Source: Ignelater luminosus (taxonomy: Eukaryota; Arthropoda; Insecta; Coleoptera; Elateridae). From it: a DNA stretch of 64,000 nucleotides. Made by a program: the position numbers and the translations under genes. Location: NCBI GenBank assembly GCA_011009095.1, contig VTPC01090552.1:40751-104750 (forward strand). Direction: 5' to 3'. Positions within the stretch are counted from its first letter, which is position 1, and each line of letters starts with the position of its first letter. The notes under the pieces were generated by a model that saw nothing but the letters and a program-made list of their open reading frames with translations, was not told where the DNA came from and made no database searches. This document shows, one piece after another, positions 1 through 12,979 of this stretch.

Positions 1-260
1 TTAGTGGTGCATAAGAAGTTAAAATCTGATCCCAAACTTTTCTATGAAAATTTTATGGTCAGACGAAAGTCGATTTACCAATTGCGATTTATTTAATCGG
101 AAAAATACCCTGTATCTTTGAAACGGGGCAGATAATTGTCAATGTAACCATGGATTATTTATTGGCATATAAATACGAAACTTTTTCCCCATTTAACCAA
201 CCTTGTATCTATTACCGTTTCCAATATCCCCATGTAGGTCATTTTAAACTGGACACACTG
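1..260. mobile_element. Right part of a TA-flanked hairpin-type element (element C), cut by the window edge
   Basis: The right terminus reads ggacacactg and is followed by TA (261-262). Its reverse complement, CAGTGTGTCC, is the terminus of the hairpin elements at 6924, 13344, 20352 and 61235. About 40 bases inward it carries the same subterminal block as those elements, here ggaaacggtaatagata on the reverse strand. The left half lies outside the window, so the hairpin structure itself cannot be confirmed. A transposase fragment sits at 32-121. The element is inserted in the degenerate gene that continues rightward to 1187. Confidence 0.6.
32..121 (+). pseudogene. Mariner/IS630-type transposase fragment with the first catalytic Asp region
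   Basis: The frame reads through KILWSDESRFTNCDLFNRKN and ends at TGA (119-121). W-S-D-E-S-x-F-T-N with a following F-N-R is the classic block around the first catalytic aspartate (Asp codon 62-64) of insect mariner-like transposases. Upstream is P-N-F-S-M, comparable to the D-P-N-F stretch usual before this motif. Only about 30 residues survive and the rest is off-window or lost. It lies inside element C, so it is probably a relic of that element's autonomous ancestor. It cannot be functional as seen. Confidence 0.6.
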
Positions 261-262
261 TA

Positions 263-1187
263 TAGTACTGAGTTTCTGTTTTTATTCAATCTGTTGACTC
301 TTTGGCAAATACGATGCGGATAGGTCGACAATATCGCGACGATGAAAGTGTGGGGTTTTGCTAGATCGTTTTTTTTTTCTAATTCACATGTTAATCCCAA
401 TGGCACACATGAGCATTGAAAAATATTTTCATCCGAGTCCAAACTGTTAACAAATTTTTGTTTAAATTGGGTTTGTTGTGATCCATCACATCCCCATTTG
501 TACGTCAATGTTAAAGAACTGCGATCCTCTACACTTAACTTTGCAATAACTTCTTCTACATGTAACAAAAGTTGCGAGGCAGTACGATTTAATAAGTCTT
601 GCAAAGTTACCTCTGTACATGTTTCGGTAATATGATAGACTCAGGATTTGGATAACAATTTTTCTTTTCTATTTGCAAAATTATGTAGCATGGATAAGTC
701 TTTTTATTATAGTGCCTCACATTTTCCTACTGTCTAAGTGTAAAGTTTGCCTTCTACAAACATCGAAAGGGCTTGTAATGATGTCATTTGTGTTGTTCGA
801 GTGTTACTCGAATAAGTCTTTCTATATTTAGTTGCTCGTTTAGAAGATTTTGTCTTGCACAACTTTAGAAGCGTCTGTTCTTCCCTCAGCTCTTAACTAC
901 AATTGAGCAGCATTAAGTTAGCTCTTCACTGCCTGTATTAGTGCGAAGATGTTCAGTCTTACGCCTTTTACTTCTTTCACTTCCGCGGTATTTTAAAAGT
1001 GCCTCGTAGAAACCCATCTATGCTTAATTTCTGTTTTTAAACGAGACAACACATTCTTGAACTTTTTCTTGTTCTCAGAAGTATATTTTTCGCGTTTTGC
1101 CAAAAAAGTTTTAACATATTGTAGTTTGCCATTAATGTCATTTTCATTAGATTCTTGCATTATATCAAAGAAACGCTGCCGAGTCAT
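263..1187 (-). pseudogene. Degenerate repeat-encoded protein with K-W-G-C-D-G motif, function unassigned
   Basis: The minus strand holds pieces of one protein. An N-terminal block starts at ATG 1187 (M-T-R-Q-R-F-F, basic, with W-V-S-T-R). A broken middle has S-K-R-R-K-T and Y-P-N-P-E-S. The best block is about 121 residues at 239-604, with the hydrophilic run TYKWGCDGSQQTQFKQKF. A frameshift near 375 moves the reading frame, and SSSRYCRPIRIVFAKES follows in the new frame. I recognise the layout from uncharacterised, multi-copy invertebrate proteins. The D-G motif suggests a DDE transposase of RAG1/Transib or Chapaev type, but that is an inference I cannot prove. The C-terminus is cut off by element C, whose end is at 260. 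Confidence 0.45.
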
Positions 1188-1839
1188 TATTTTGACTCCT
1201 GAATAAATAAAAAAAACCAACAAAATGGTGCAGATCGAAATTAACGGTTTTGGGGGGTAGATTTATATTAAAGCTAATAACTCAGGAACTAATTTTAATG
1301 TTGAGTGAAATTACAATGTCTGGTCTTTATCGTAAAACAAAAAACAACACCGGGAAATACCCAGAAGTATAACAAAACCTATCAAAATGTTTGATGTCAC
1401 ATGAAAAATGTACAATTCTTTGCATTACCTTTTAAAACTGTTATAAAATTTACAAATTAATTGCAACAACTAGAATATATGCTAAAATACATTATACTTA
1501 TCTCCATAATACACACATTTATAATGTTACGCTTGAAAAGAAAATGCTAATTTCAAAATATAGGTACTGCCACACATAAACTCAAGTGCTTGGTTGCAAC
1601 TACATAAACAGTCGACTTTGGGCTTATCTGACGGGTACTACAAGTACGATAAAGAGGCGATTTTGCTAGTGAAAATATTCCTTAACATCTTAAGATTCAT
1701 ATGAGACATTTTTTCTGCAGCAACAATAAATTTTACAATTTGACCTTTTGGCCAACTTTTGCATGTAAATACTCGTATGTGCGACGTGGCAAACCCAAAT
1801 TCATACAATGTCGTAAAAGTAAGGTGATGCTACACATGG
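1188..1839. other. No recognisable gene
   Basis: AT-rich sequence with stops in all frames. I see no RNA gene and no clear transposon terminus. Confidence 0.5.
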
Positions 1840-2055
1840 TCAGGCTTTGTCTTTCAACTGGCCACCTCCACCACAGATGATATTAAAGCTGCCGATGGCG
1901 TTTCACTTTTTAGCAAGACACCTATGAAGGCCCACAATCAGGCTCCGTCCTTTATTTAACTACCTACAGTGAACCACGGTCGGGTTCTGTCCTCCAACTA
2001 GTCACTTAACTTGTCCATAATGGAGCTTCGCCCTCCAGCAGACCACCTGCAGTTT
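1840..2055 (-). repeat. Degenerate minisatellite, antisense copy of the 8-kb array
   Basis: Read on the minus strand, the segment is a run of poorly conserved units of about 55 bases with the pattern aggtggtctgctgg, gagggcgaagctcc, then a short variable part. The same words (ggtggcttggtg, aagctcgattgtta) form the larger array at 7990-8720 on the plus strand. About four units are seen. No coding potential is supported. Confidence 0.5.
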
Positions 2056-2121
2056 TGTACTTTCACAAGATTTTTGGAAAATAAGCAAATAATTAATGTC
2101 AATGTTAGGCACAAACATCTA

Positions 2122-3253
2122 CAGAGGATTAGGCAACTTTATTTTCTCATTCGTTAATGCGTATGAATTTTTTGTCTGTTCAATGTGTTTGCCATCACCT
2201 TGCAGAACAGCCCTCAAACGTCGTTTCTCAGTGCGTTCCACTCTTCATTCAGCATCTTCCACAGACCTTCGGCAGTTGTGGTATGTTGCTTAAAAAGCCT
2301 GTTGCAGATATCCAAAGCCGTAAAAATCAAGCAGACTTGTATCGGGAGACTCTATAGGTATTTCAGAGTTAGAAATAATCGCAGTATCCAAATCTCTTCA
2401 GACTTTTTTCATATGCTTCTGTTTTTGCAGATGCGTGTGATGAAACAGAGTCATGGTGAACGAAAACCTTATTAGTTTCCTCAGGATACAATTTTGGAAT
2501 TTCTTTCTCCAGTAAAGTTGCCAATATAATTGTCCGAGTTGACTTATCTCAATCAACGGTAAAACTCTTCTACCTCATTTCGCACCGATAACCATAAGTT
2601 CCTCGCAGAATCTTTCATTTTTTGGACACAGATACAATTCTGGAGCATCTTTCCCTTCTCTAATATAACATATTCGTTGTTTGGCATTGCAGTTATCGAG
2701 ATAGAACCATGATTCATCCATAGTAACCACATATTCAGATTTTGTACCTGCCAAATAATTTTCGTACAATTTTAGGCTATCTGTTTATCGGTTCTTGATG
2801 TGATGTTCCTTCAACGTTGGGATGTGTGCAATTTTTTGGCCATTTCATTTTCACTCCGTAGATTTCCATTTGATATCATAAGATCAACCTGTTGATAAAG
2901 GCATTCGTTCGAACTTTACTTGAATATCATTTTTTAGTCATTTGTTGATCCGTAGGTAAAGCACTTCGTTCATCATCACAATTATTCAAAATGTTGTAAA
3001 AACAGATCTTAAGCGTAATAAAATTTCCACCATTCTGCATCTTCTTTATCACTTTGAGAAGAATCTTGTTTGGAAAGACATCTCACCAACACTTTCACTT
3101 CTTTTGCAAATTTTTTTGGCACTGTAACACTGTCACAGTTTACAAGAATTAAATATTGTGCATTACTACTTGCTTACACAAATAATGACAGTCAACGATC
3201 TTCTGTTTTAATTAAGGTATAAACATGGGCAAACCAAGTTGCCTAACCCTCTA
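2122..3253 (-). mobile_element. Decayed TA-flanked IS630/Tc1-mariner superfamily transposon
   Basis: The left end reads cagaggattaggcaactt and the right end, reverse-complemented, tagagggttaggcaactt. TA dinucleotides flank both (2120-2121, 3254-3255). The roughly 1.13-kb size and an antisense transposase relic between the ends fit a full-length but dead element. The terminal repeat is short, about 18 bases with two or three mismatches. Confidence 0.65.
2170..3000 (-). pseudogene. Transposase pseudogene, IS630/mariner superfamily
   Basis: The clearest piece is 64 residues at 2575-2769 with VVTMDESWFYLDNCN, the block around the first catalytic Asp. Downstream on the minus strand, in shifted frames, come V-F-V-H-H-D-S-V-S-S-H-A-S (second Asp region) and SPDTSLLDFYGFGYL (third Asp region, normally S-P-D-L-A-P-x-D-F). 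After that is a C-terminal E-G-L-W-K-M-L-N-E-E-W. Several frameshifts and stops interrupt it. The N-terminal helix-turn-helix part is scarcely readable. The order of the three motifs and the flanking inverted repeats make the identification firm although the gene is dead. Confidence 0.7.
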
Positions 3254-3255
3254 TA

Positions 3256-6127
3256 AATTACTCATTGAGCAAACACCAACCCAGAAGGCATTCTATGCTA
3301 TATAAAGCATCCAGAAAGCAAAACTTCACATCGTAATCTTTTTGAAGACAATGGCTGAGGTTCTTTCTTGGTTATTGGGCTTCTTTCACTTCGCGCAATA
3401 TCGTATTCTAACAATCACTCCAATCATTTACTTGAATCTATTAGATGTTTGAATTTCTCTTCAAAAATAGTATTGTCATTACATTGCTCCGCACGCATGG
3501 CTACAAACTCCACTTCAGCCACTCACATACTACTAACAAGTACACAGATCGACCAAAAACACATTCAAACCCGTTGACAGCGTGTTATTGTTTGGATGCT
3601 TAGAGAAAACCCACAACGTATTGTGACAAAATCTAATGCCAGAACGCGTTTCTTACATAGCCATGACACAAATTTGGTGTCTTGGCAGTTTCCTAATGGT
3701 CCAGAACACGTTATAATTGCAAAATTTTGTTTTCAGAATGTTTTGCATAACTCAGAACAAGTTCTGATCGATGTTTTCGCCCAATGAAAAATTTCGATGT
3801 TTGTGCTTAACGTCAATAATAATAAAACCCAAAAATAAATGTCATTAAATGCTTTTAAGAGAAAAAAATGACAACGTTAATAAATTCTCCTTTTTTTCTC
3901 AGTGATCCCTGTCATCTACTGATCAAGAAACGTCGAGTCCCTTTATTTTCTTAATTTACAAAATTCTATTACTATGAACAATTATTAACCACTCGTTCTC
4001 TATCAGTTTTCTCAAAACCATAAAATTAGTGGACTTTGTTCATCATTGAAGCATCAAATAGTTATGTTTGTTATTTTTTTTATTACTAATAATTAAAGTA
4101 TTTGTTGAAGGCAATAGATGAGCAAAGCGTTTTCCTTTATTTACACCAAATCCATAAATATAAAAATCCGAAGTCGAGGTAAATTTCGCTTTTGTTTATT
4201 ACCGTGACTCGAGCATTGCTTCGTTTTAGTTGCGAGCTGTTCATAAAGTAGACTACGGAAATTATAAATTGGGGCATTGCCAAGTTCATGAAAACTAGTC
4301 ACAAAATGGGACAAACACCACCTTCTGCTATATCATTAAATTTAATTAAAGAAAGACTTAATTCCATTCCCAAGTTATAAAACAAGAGTTGCCATGACGG
4401 TTTCAATAAAATATTCAATAGACAATGTGAAGTTCATTCGTCGTTCAATATATGAACGTCCTCACTGATAACTTATCGACGCATGATACTGACCTTTTTA
4501 GCGTATTTGATTGCTTGTATGTAATTCATGCACCTTTTTGCCTTGAAAATATTCAGTTATCTGCCAAACTAGCATTGCTATTAATTGCGGGTCTCGATAA
4601 ACTTAAAAATCGATTGAAAAGTTTCTACACAACTCTATATATACTAGATAATATTTCTTTAATTTCAATTCTAACATGGTTTTTCGTACAATTCTTCACT
4701 GAACTTGTATAGTGTTTCTGCCAAAGAGAAAGTCTATGATCAATAAACAAGATAAAAACCTTTTATCGGCAAAACTTTTTCCAAAAATTAACCAAAATAC
4801 CAAAAAAAAAAGAACGATACAATTACAATCTAGAACTTGGCATCTAATATTATCTTGAAACGAAAGAAAAGGACAGATGGTTTTGTTAAATATAAGAATG
4901 ACCTGGTATCCTCTGACTATCCATTTCTACCAGAACGTTTTTCTATTTATTATTTGTTTGTCGCCGATTAGTCTAGCCACTAACACTGTAGAATTTTAAC
5001 GTACATTTTCAGTAACAAGCGTAATAGTGTGCAGCGCTATCAGACGTTGGATTCTAGTCCAATTTCGTAACGAGTTAATTTAATCAGTCGCTGTTCTAAT
5101 GCGATACAATAATCAACAAGAAGACAAAAGAAAGAACAGCGAAGAAAGAACAGCGAAGAAAGATTCGATAAAAAGTGCTTCTGCATAACAAAACGTAAGA
5201 TTGGCTCAGAACGTACAAGCATATTTATTAAACTTTTAATTAGTTTTATTACATTTCATTTTGATCGATTTTGAAATAACTGCAATAAAAACGTGATGAA
5301 TTATTACGCAGTCTCAATTATCATTATTCATTAACAAAAATAAAACTCTTTTTCAAAGCTGTCATTGCGTTCACTAACAATTCTCAAATGGAATTGTCTT
5401 CTGTAATTACATGTTCCAATTTTTCCTGAATTAATTTTCGATAAATCTTAAAAATGGAAGTTACATTAAGACGATTTTCAACTGCAGAGGAAAATGAGCA
5501 CGATAGATTACGTTACAAACTGTGTAATCTTCAGAAAGTTCAATTAAGTAATACCAGAGAGTTTAAAAGAATTTAAAAATAAAAATAAAGCATTCATTTC
5601 AAAAGTAACACACAAAACATGGAAGTAGGAAATGATTATCAATCAATAATAATACAATCAACGGATGTATGATAATTTAATGCTCACTTAAAATCTAATT
5701 ATTTTTATTACTTCAATTCAGTTTGTTTATAATTAAAATTTGATTACTATTTATAAATTTTTTATTGTTGTACAAATAAAAAAGCTTAAATTCCTTCTTT
5801 TCGGCAAGGTCTCTAACCCAGATTTGATCCTATTTTGTGTTTTCAATATTTTTTAACTTAGGAGGATCAATGATATTACCCTAAGACACCCCACTTGAAA
5901 AATATACCAAAAGTGGTTTCAATTACATTCATTAAAAGATTGTATAAAGAATAAATAATGAAGAGTAACAAAGAGCATCATTAATGATCTAATCATCATT
6001 ATGCAAATATAACTAATTATTAAAATTTGATAGAAGCCTGTATTTTTTGCTACTCCATATTATAATATGGCGAATGAAAGGTTTTAATTATATACAGAAT
6101 TCAATTTGATATTCAAGGTAAACTTAC
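3256..6127. other. No recognisable gene
   Basis: AT-rich, with only short chance open frames. A small tandem duplication of aaagaacagcgaag lies near 5127-5160. No tRNA, snRNA or transposon ends were found. Confidence 0.5.
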
Positions 6128-6183
6128 CACTCTAACATGTATTATATGTATACTGTAATAACCCATGTGATGTAACAACTCAC
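6128..6183 (-). other. Speculative 56-nt exon on the minus strand
   Basis: On the minus strand a pyrimidine-rich tract ending in tttgtttcag precedes 56 bases that end at gtaagttt, a good donor. Only one frame is open (E-L-L-H-H-M-G-Y-Y-S-I-H). The peptide is not recognisable, base composition is like the surroundings, and the first exon bases are themselves GTGAG. Chance is a real alternative. Confidence 0.15.
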
Positions 6184-6923
6184 CTGAAACAAAAGAATAA
6201 ACATTAATAATAACAATAACGCAGTGTCCAGAAACAAAAAAACAAAAGTTATTCAATATGTATATCCCTACTAACAATAAGACGGATTTAGTAATAGAAA
6301 CTTTATTAACTTGTAGACTTTCCATGTTAAGATGGTAATCCTAAAAAGGTATTAGGTGTAAACATAAACGTCGTTTATTACTTGAATATATCATATAAAC
6401 TTATTACACATTGAAGTAGAAAGGAGATGAAAAAAAAGGTAAAAATTATTGCCTTTCAAGAATCGGCGCCTTTTCTAACATGAAACTGGTGGTGGCGGTT
6501 CGTTACTGAACTAGCAACTTGTATTTCCATAACGGTGGATGCAAATTGTTGGTTGGTTAATAACGAGGTGGCGAATGAAAATGGTGTTCGCTGTCGATGT
6601 ATATGGGAATGGAATCTTGTAGTAGATTGCATTGCACATTTTGCCTCTTCATTAGTGAAAATTACTGAAATATTCTGAAGAAAATACCAAATGTTTTAAA
6701 ATAATAAACATTTTGCTTTATTTGCTTGATGAATCTACTACAGTGTTTCAATGGAATTTTGCTCGATCAGAAGTTTTTTTGTATTTGCTATGCAATTAAA
6801 TTCAAAAATTAAAATTGCGTTTATTTACACTACCAGAATCCAGGAAAAAAATCTTAGAAAACAGACACCACCAACTTATTCTAATAAACAAAATAAACAA
6901 TTTCTATTTCATATCTTAGTATA

Positions 6924-7763
6924 CAGTGTGTCCACATTTCGATGCTTACTATTGGGATCTCGGAAATTGTAAGAGATACGAAGTCGGCAAATTAGAAAAA
7001 ATTTGGTTATTTTGGACATCAATTTATTTATGCTTTTGTTTTTTCAAATAAGTTCACGGCCTATTAGATATCTGCTAAAAACAAAATTATCTTATTTTTT
7101 TTAAGTGAAATATCCCAGGAACGAGCAAAGATAGAAAAGAACAGCAAAGAGGGTGTTTTAGAGAATTTACTCCGAAACACAAAAAAATTATTTTCGCAAT
7201 TGTCAAAATTTTTTCTAATGAAACGCCTACTTGATTTCCATATTAATGAACAGCACGCGTTAAATGCTTTTCAGTGATACGTGGTTTGACATAGCTATTT
7301 TTTTGTTTTACCGAGTTATGAAGTGAAAATCATTTTTCATCATAGTGTGCCATGACATCCAACACAGAAAGTCCTGGATTTTTATCAAATAAATTGCTAA
7401 AACAAAATAAATACGCTTTTAAGGTGTTTGACGGGGCATTAGATGCTTATCTGTGAAGGCTCAGTGAAGTATCTTAAAAGCGTCTTTTGTTTTGTTTTAG
7501 CAATTGTTACATAACAAATGTAATTTATCTGAAAAAAATCAATGACTTTTATATGTTTAAAGCCATGGCACACTACCTGGGAAATGCTTTTTATTAAAAA
7601 AAAATAATAATTTCGTTTTTAGCAAATATATAGTAAGCCGTGAACTTTTTTAAAAAACAAAAGCATAAGTAAATTGATCTCCAAAATAGCCAAATTTTTT
7701 CAAATTTAACCGACTTCGTATCTCTTGCAATTTCCGAGATCCCATTGCAATGTGGACACACTG
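6924..7763. mobile_element. Hairpin (foldback) element A1, 840 bp
   Basis: Left terminus cagtgtgtccacatttcg and right terminus gaca-cactg are inverted repeats flanked by TA (6922-6923, 7764-7765). The outer arms pair over about 170 bases and contain a subterminal block ggaaattgtaagagata. After an unpaired left-only stretch of about 300 bases, further inner blocks pair again, for example the region around tgctaaaacaaaataaatac with its complement near 7480-7500. Only a short true loop is left near 7440. No transposase remnant was found inside. It is a non-autonomous element, same family as 20352-21239. Confidence 0.85.
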
Positions 7764-7989
7764 TAGACTAAAAGTAAAAAATTATTATTCTGAATAGTGA
7801 ACGCGTTGGCCACAATTTAAAGTAATCTGTAATTAGAAGCATTTAGAAATGTGGAGATTAAAAGTTAGCATTTCAGTTAATTTTTAGGAACTGCTATATT
7901 AAGCTTCTTCGAACAAAAGAAAACGCGTGAAGTCTAATGAGCCACACCAAACACAACATTGCAACTATCTATAATTCTCAACTTGCTTT

Positions 7990-8720
7990 GCTCAAGTGCG
8001 TTTCAAACGTTCGATCGGTGGAAAGTGAGTCCAGTCGTTGACCATCCTAGATGGTTTGGTGTGTCGACCTTAAGCAGCGAAAGAGCTTGACGAAAATTAA
8101 AGCCCGATCGTTAATCACCAGAGGTGGTGATAGAGAGTGAAGTTCAAAGCTCGACTGATAGCCACTTTAGGTGGCTTGTTAGAGGATAAAGTAGGGCCCC
8201 TAGCAACCACAGGTGGCTTGTTAAGAGTGAAGCCTAAACTTAACCAACAGAAGTAGTTTGAGAGAGGGCAAAGCTCGATTGTTACGCCACCGTATGTAAA
8301 TTGATGTTTGACGAAAAGTTAACCTTGATCGTTAATCACCAGTGGTAGATGTTATAATAAGAAGTTCAAAGCTCCATTGTTAGTCTCTTTATGTGTCTTG
8401 ATGAAGAGCAACGCTTGGCCGTTATCCACCATAGTACGTGGTGACGTGATAGGAAGTAAAGCGGAAGTAGCTTGGGGAAGGGCGAAGCTCGATTGTTAGT
8501 TACCAGCTTGACGTGAAGTAAAGCCCAAACTTAATCAACGGAGGCAGCTTGGTGAAAGGTGAAGTTCGATTGTTAGGTACTGCAGGGGCTTGATAGAGAA
8601 CGAAGTTTTAAGCTCGACCGTAGGTGGCTTGGTGGACAGTGAAGCCAGATCTTAACCAGAGGAAGTAGTTTGGTGGAAGGCAAAACTCGATTATTCGCCC
8701 CGTAAGTGGCTTGGTGTTTG
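7990..8720 (+). repeat. Diverged minisatellite array, units about 55 bp
   Basis: Roughly a dozen imperfect units contain variants of gaagctcgattgttaacc, caccagaggtggcttg and gtggagagtgaagcc. Some units look closer at a distance of about 221 bases (gatcgttaatcacc recurs at about 8108 and 8329), suggesting a higher-order repeat. Local GC is higher than in the flanks. Stops occur in all frames, so it is not a coding repeat. An antisense patch is at 1840-2055. Confidence 0.7.
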
Positions 8721-11700
8721 AACAATTATAAAGCAATACCATATAATTGAAATTCGCAAGAAGTTCATATTTGTCGTTATAGTACTATTTGACGAAAAAT
8801 AAAAGAATCGACTATAATTTGTCCCTTCATTTGAGGGCATAACACAAGCAAAAACCCAAGACAAAGAACCAGTAGTGTCCTAGAAGAATCAGTACAAATG
8901 TTATTCTATATCTAATTATAACATAACTAGCGACAGGCATGGGATGGAGACAGAACAAGCATTCTTCCATATTATTTGTTTTGAATCGTTAAATCGTTTT
9001 TAATTAATACGTGGATTTCCTTACAACTGTATGGCATTAATGGTCCCCCTTTCCAATTTAAAAATCAGTAACTTTATACCCAAGGTATTGTCTCTATCTC
9101 TTCAAATACTTTTCTTATCTTTATTTTCTTTGCTATTAGTCAGCTGTCTTCTTCGACGCCTTGAGCTTCGAGTTTTCTCTTTCTTTAGTACGAAGACGGT
9201 TTATTAATTTTTTGTCTCTAATATGTTATCTTAATATTTCCTCTTAGAGAATTTATCTTCATTAAACAGAAGAAAGAAAAAATCCCAAAAGTACCAACTT
9301 TGTTAATCAAAACAAACAGATATTTCTTTGATCTGTACCAGGAATGGCTTTTGATTTTTATTTCCCTCGCTTTACAAACTATTTCGATGGTATTCTCTCA
9401 TAATTTTGTTGATATATCTAATATTTGTTGGGGGTTTTTTGCTGTTCATTTTTTTCATTCAAAAGCCAAATGCAACCTCGAGGATCGAAAAGTACAATTT
9501 TTTTACTTGAATATAGCGTCCCTTTACCCCAAGAGGAATTTTAGCATTGACGGTTGTTGTAGCCTGCTTCAAGAGGAAGTATGGACCAATGGCGCCACAT
9601 AAGTCTGTGAAATACAGCACAAGTATCTCGTACTATAGAGGAAAAAAATTTTAAAACCTAATTCTATTTATCTACCTCAGAGTCAAAGAAATACAAAATG
9701 AAACCAAGAAAATAGATTGATTTTAGAGTACACTGCAGATGGTATCGTTACGCGTCAGATCAAGTCCATCACTGACACTGAAGAGGATTACCTTATTCTG
9801 ATGCGGCAAATCGTGTGGTGCGATTCAGATATCTCTATTATAACTAGCTCTGGCCATTCAATAACAAGAGGGCGATGCAGTTTTGAGTGTTCTTATCAAA
9901 CGAAATATTCTGAAGTCTCTTAAACTATTGGAATGTGCGCTGGATACGAACAGACATCCTGAATATACGGGATATTTTTAAGTATACAAAAAAATCAAAG
10001 GTAGTAATGCTTGACTGTACTCAAACTTTACAAATTTAATTTCTTTTTCATTTCTTGTCTAATCTCTAGAGTAGTAAACCCCTAAACATGATTAAGGGGT
10101 CATTCAAATGTCTTTTCCGAAATAGTGTTTTGCTCCAAACTAACAAGAAAGAAAAACGCTAATATAAAAATAACTGACTTTCGAACGTTACAAAATCGAT
10201 AGATAGTAGGTTATCCATCATCCGTAAAACATTTAGATATAATGTTATTGGAGAGACCTTTTTCAAGGAAAAATGTTCCGCACATTTATTTCAACACATC
10301 TTGAAGTGGAACTTTTCCAATTGGCAGAAATCGATGAAACACGCGAACGTTCACCTGAATTTTTCCAGCTTGGCTCATCTACACAAAATTAATCTTCAAG
10401 TAAAGCTCGAATCGTTCGTTATTATCTAAATAAAGATGAATCACCGTATGCATGAATATTTTAATGGTAAAGTATTCTGTTATCAATTCGCCCAAAGAGC
10501 CCGAACGCCTTTGTGTGCGACACACAAAAAGCACATCCGATTAAAACGACCCTGAGACGAACAATGGTTTAAACGGGGAACAAAAACCTTACGATTTCTC
10601 CCAAGATAATGTCTTCATTTAGAATTTTTTTAATAAACCCGCCAATAACAACTAGTACTATCAGTGCGACTGTTTCACTTCAAAAAACAATTTTTATGAG
10701 CGGGAATTTTTTGTTATCCACTTCAAGCGCACATTTCTTCATCAAGTTAAATGACAGTAAATCAACGAAATCAAAACAGTTAAAAGCGGATCGTAGATAA
10801 CAAAACGTGATCCAATTGACTAACAAAAGGCTCATAAATAATTCATAAACTCTGCATCTTATTATCACTACACATACAACCCGCATCTGATAGAAAATTC
10901 TTTGGAAGTGCCCCCGAGATATACGAACCATATCGTCTTGAAATACCTGAGGAATTCTTTTTTTTCCTTTTTTTTTTGACATACCGCGTTTAGAAATGCC
11001 ATTTAAAATGTTCTTTTATATTCATGTACCCATAAAAAACCTCGACCTTCCTCGGCAAAAATGCAAAACAAATATTGAAGCAACGCCCCAGTTCTTAAAA
11101 GACAAATTTAAATATCTAAAGAGAAAAAATAATTTTCGCAACGAAAATTAAAACACACAAAAGTCTAAAAAGTAGCAAAATGCTTATTTATTACTTCCAA
11201 TTAGGGATATGTTAGAAATTTAGGCGCATATTAAACCGAATTGGAAATTTTTTATATCCGGTTTTTTTAATAGCCGCTACCAGCTAATCAATAATTTTTT
11301 ATTTTAACAAATCCAACAGCTTAACAACCTTTCTCGAATGAATATTTTAAATTAAAGTCCACGCTATATTATACAAACACGACTGATGATATTATCTACT
11401 ACTAAAAGATTAATAACTTTTCTAAATTTACACTTTATAATGAGCATAAAGTTAACGAAGAAAGTTTATAAAGACAACGTGACACAAACAAACAATCCCA
11501 TTTAAAGACTGTCTGGAGGGGTCATTCTGGTTGATCAAAATAACTAATGAAGTTTTATTAAAGAGTATAGGCAAGCTCATTTGTATTCTAATTAAATAAG
11601 TAACGACACAACCAGACATTTTTCAATGCAGAAGATAATAAATAACAGCTCGACTGCATTGGAAATGAGGTGTAACAAAACAATAAGGTTTGCGGTTATT

Positions 11701-12500
11701 ATTTACACGTGGATTTATAACCTTTAAGGCAAGTTGTTTTTGTGACTCCAACAGTAAACATACTTAATTCCTATGTATTAAAAAGATAGAAAAGGATGCC
11801 CAAGATGTCTTACAAGAAAGTTAGCTATTTTCGAGATCATGTTAATGAGGTTTTTATTTCTTCAAAATAATTCTACCTTCTCTGTATTCCAAAAACTAAC
11901 ATTTTTAAATTTCTTTTAAAGTGAAATATAACAAAGCAACTCAATGATGCGTCAACGCACAAATATGTAAAAGAAAAAATATAATGTTACACCAACTGCA
12001 TTTTTCTCATTCTACACTACTTTCTTCAGTTGGTCTCGAATTGTATTTGATCTCGATCAACGACAGATTAATCGTCAAATGTCGGCCTGTTGAAAATATT
12101 AGGATCGGACTGGCCCGATTTGGCTTCGAAGTCTGTGGATATTTTGGCCCCTAAATGAATACATAAAATTATGTGCAATATGGCTTTAAAATTGGTTAGA
12201 ATTTTTTGACCTAGCAAAAGTTTGAGATTTTGGACTTTGGTTCAACTTGGCCTAACACCATGGGCCAGTTCGACTATAACAGACTCCCCTTAACAGTCAA
12301 AGCATCATAAAACCATTTTTCAGTGAATAAGCTCTGCGATAGATGCGCAGCTATCAGCACGTGCAAATATCTAATGCAGGGAAAGTACGCGTGGTTTTTT
12401 TATGATAACCCAACCGCCATCACCATCAGAAAATATATTTTTTCTAACACCTTATCCGAAAGTAGGTTTTTCTTTATTCATTTTGCTATGGAAACTTTAC
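8721..12500. other. No recognisable gene; two unassigned open frames
   Basis: AT-rich sequence. A 100-residue frame at 9300-9602 (plus) and a 68-residue frame at 9717-9923 (plus) have no motif I recognise and are probably chance or eroded coding sequence. A short ATG frame at 10274 is equally unassigned. No repeats with clear termini were found. Confidence 0.4.
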
Positions 12501-12506
12501 CGTACT

Positions 12507-12531
12507 AGTCAGGTAAAGTACTTTCCTGACT
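12507..12531. repeat. 25-bp near-perfect palindrome
   Basis: agtcagg and cctgact bracket aaagtacttt, giving an almost fully self-complementary block. A related half (actttcctgactagt) occurs inverted at about 14467-14482. It could be a worn transposon terminus or a binding site. Nothing else supports either. Confidence 0.35.
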
Positions 12532-12979
12532 TGAAAAAAAAATAAGTAGAAACTTCAAGAAAACATTAATTTATTTTTCTTCTGGAAGTGAACATGAAAA
12601 CTCTTCACTATCACTTTCACTCATTTTTAAGAAATAAAAAAGCAAAACTGCCAATAATTGCACAATTACGCAAAAAGATCCGAGCGTGTATTTTTTAAAT
12701 TTTATAATTTTGTTTTTGTCACCTTGGATACGTATATATAGACACAGACAACATGATTTGTGCAGAACAAACAGTTTTTGATTATTTGTGATTTCTGCTT
12801 TTATATTATTTCAATTTTTTGACATCAAATATATGGAAATGCAAAAAAAGTTCACAACTGTATACTGTCCAACTTTATTTACACATTACTTATGAAATGC
12901 ATTTTATTATTAATTTTTAATACAAATTTAAAGTACTGTCAGGCAAATACCGAAATTTGGTAGCTTCAACAAATGAAGA

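Noticed and set aside
9300..9923. Two open frames (100 and 68 residues) as a small gene
   Set aside because: No motif, no clear splice signals linking them, composition near that of surrounding DNA.
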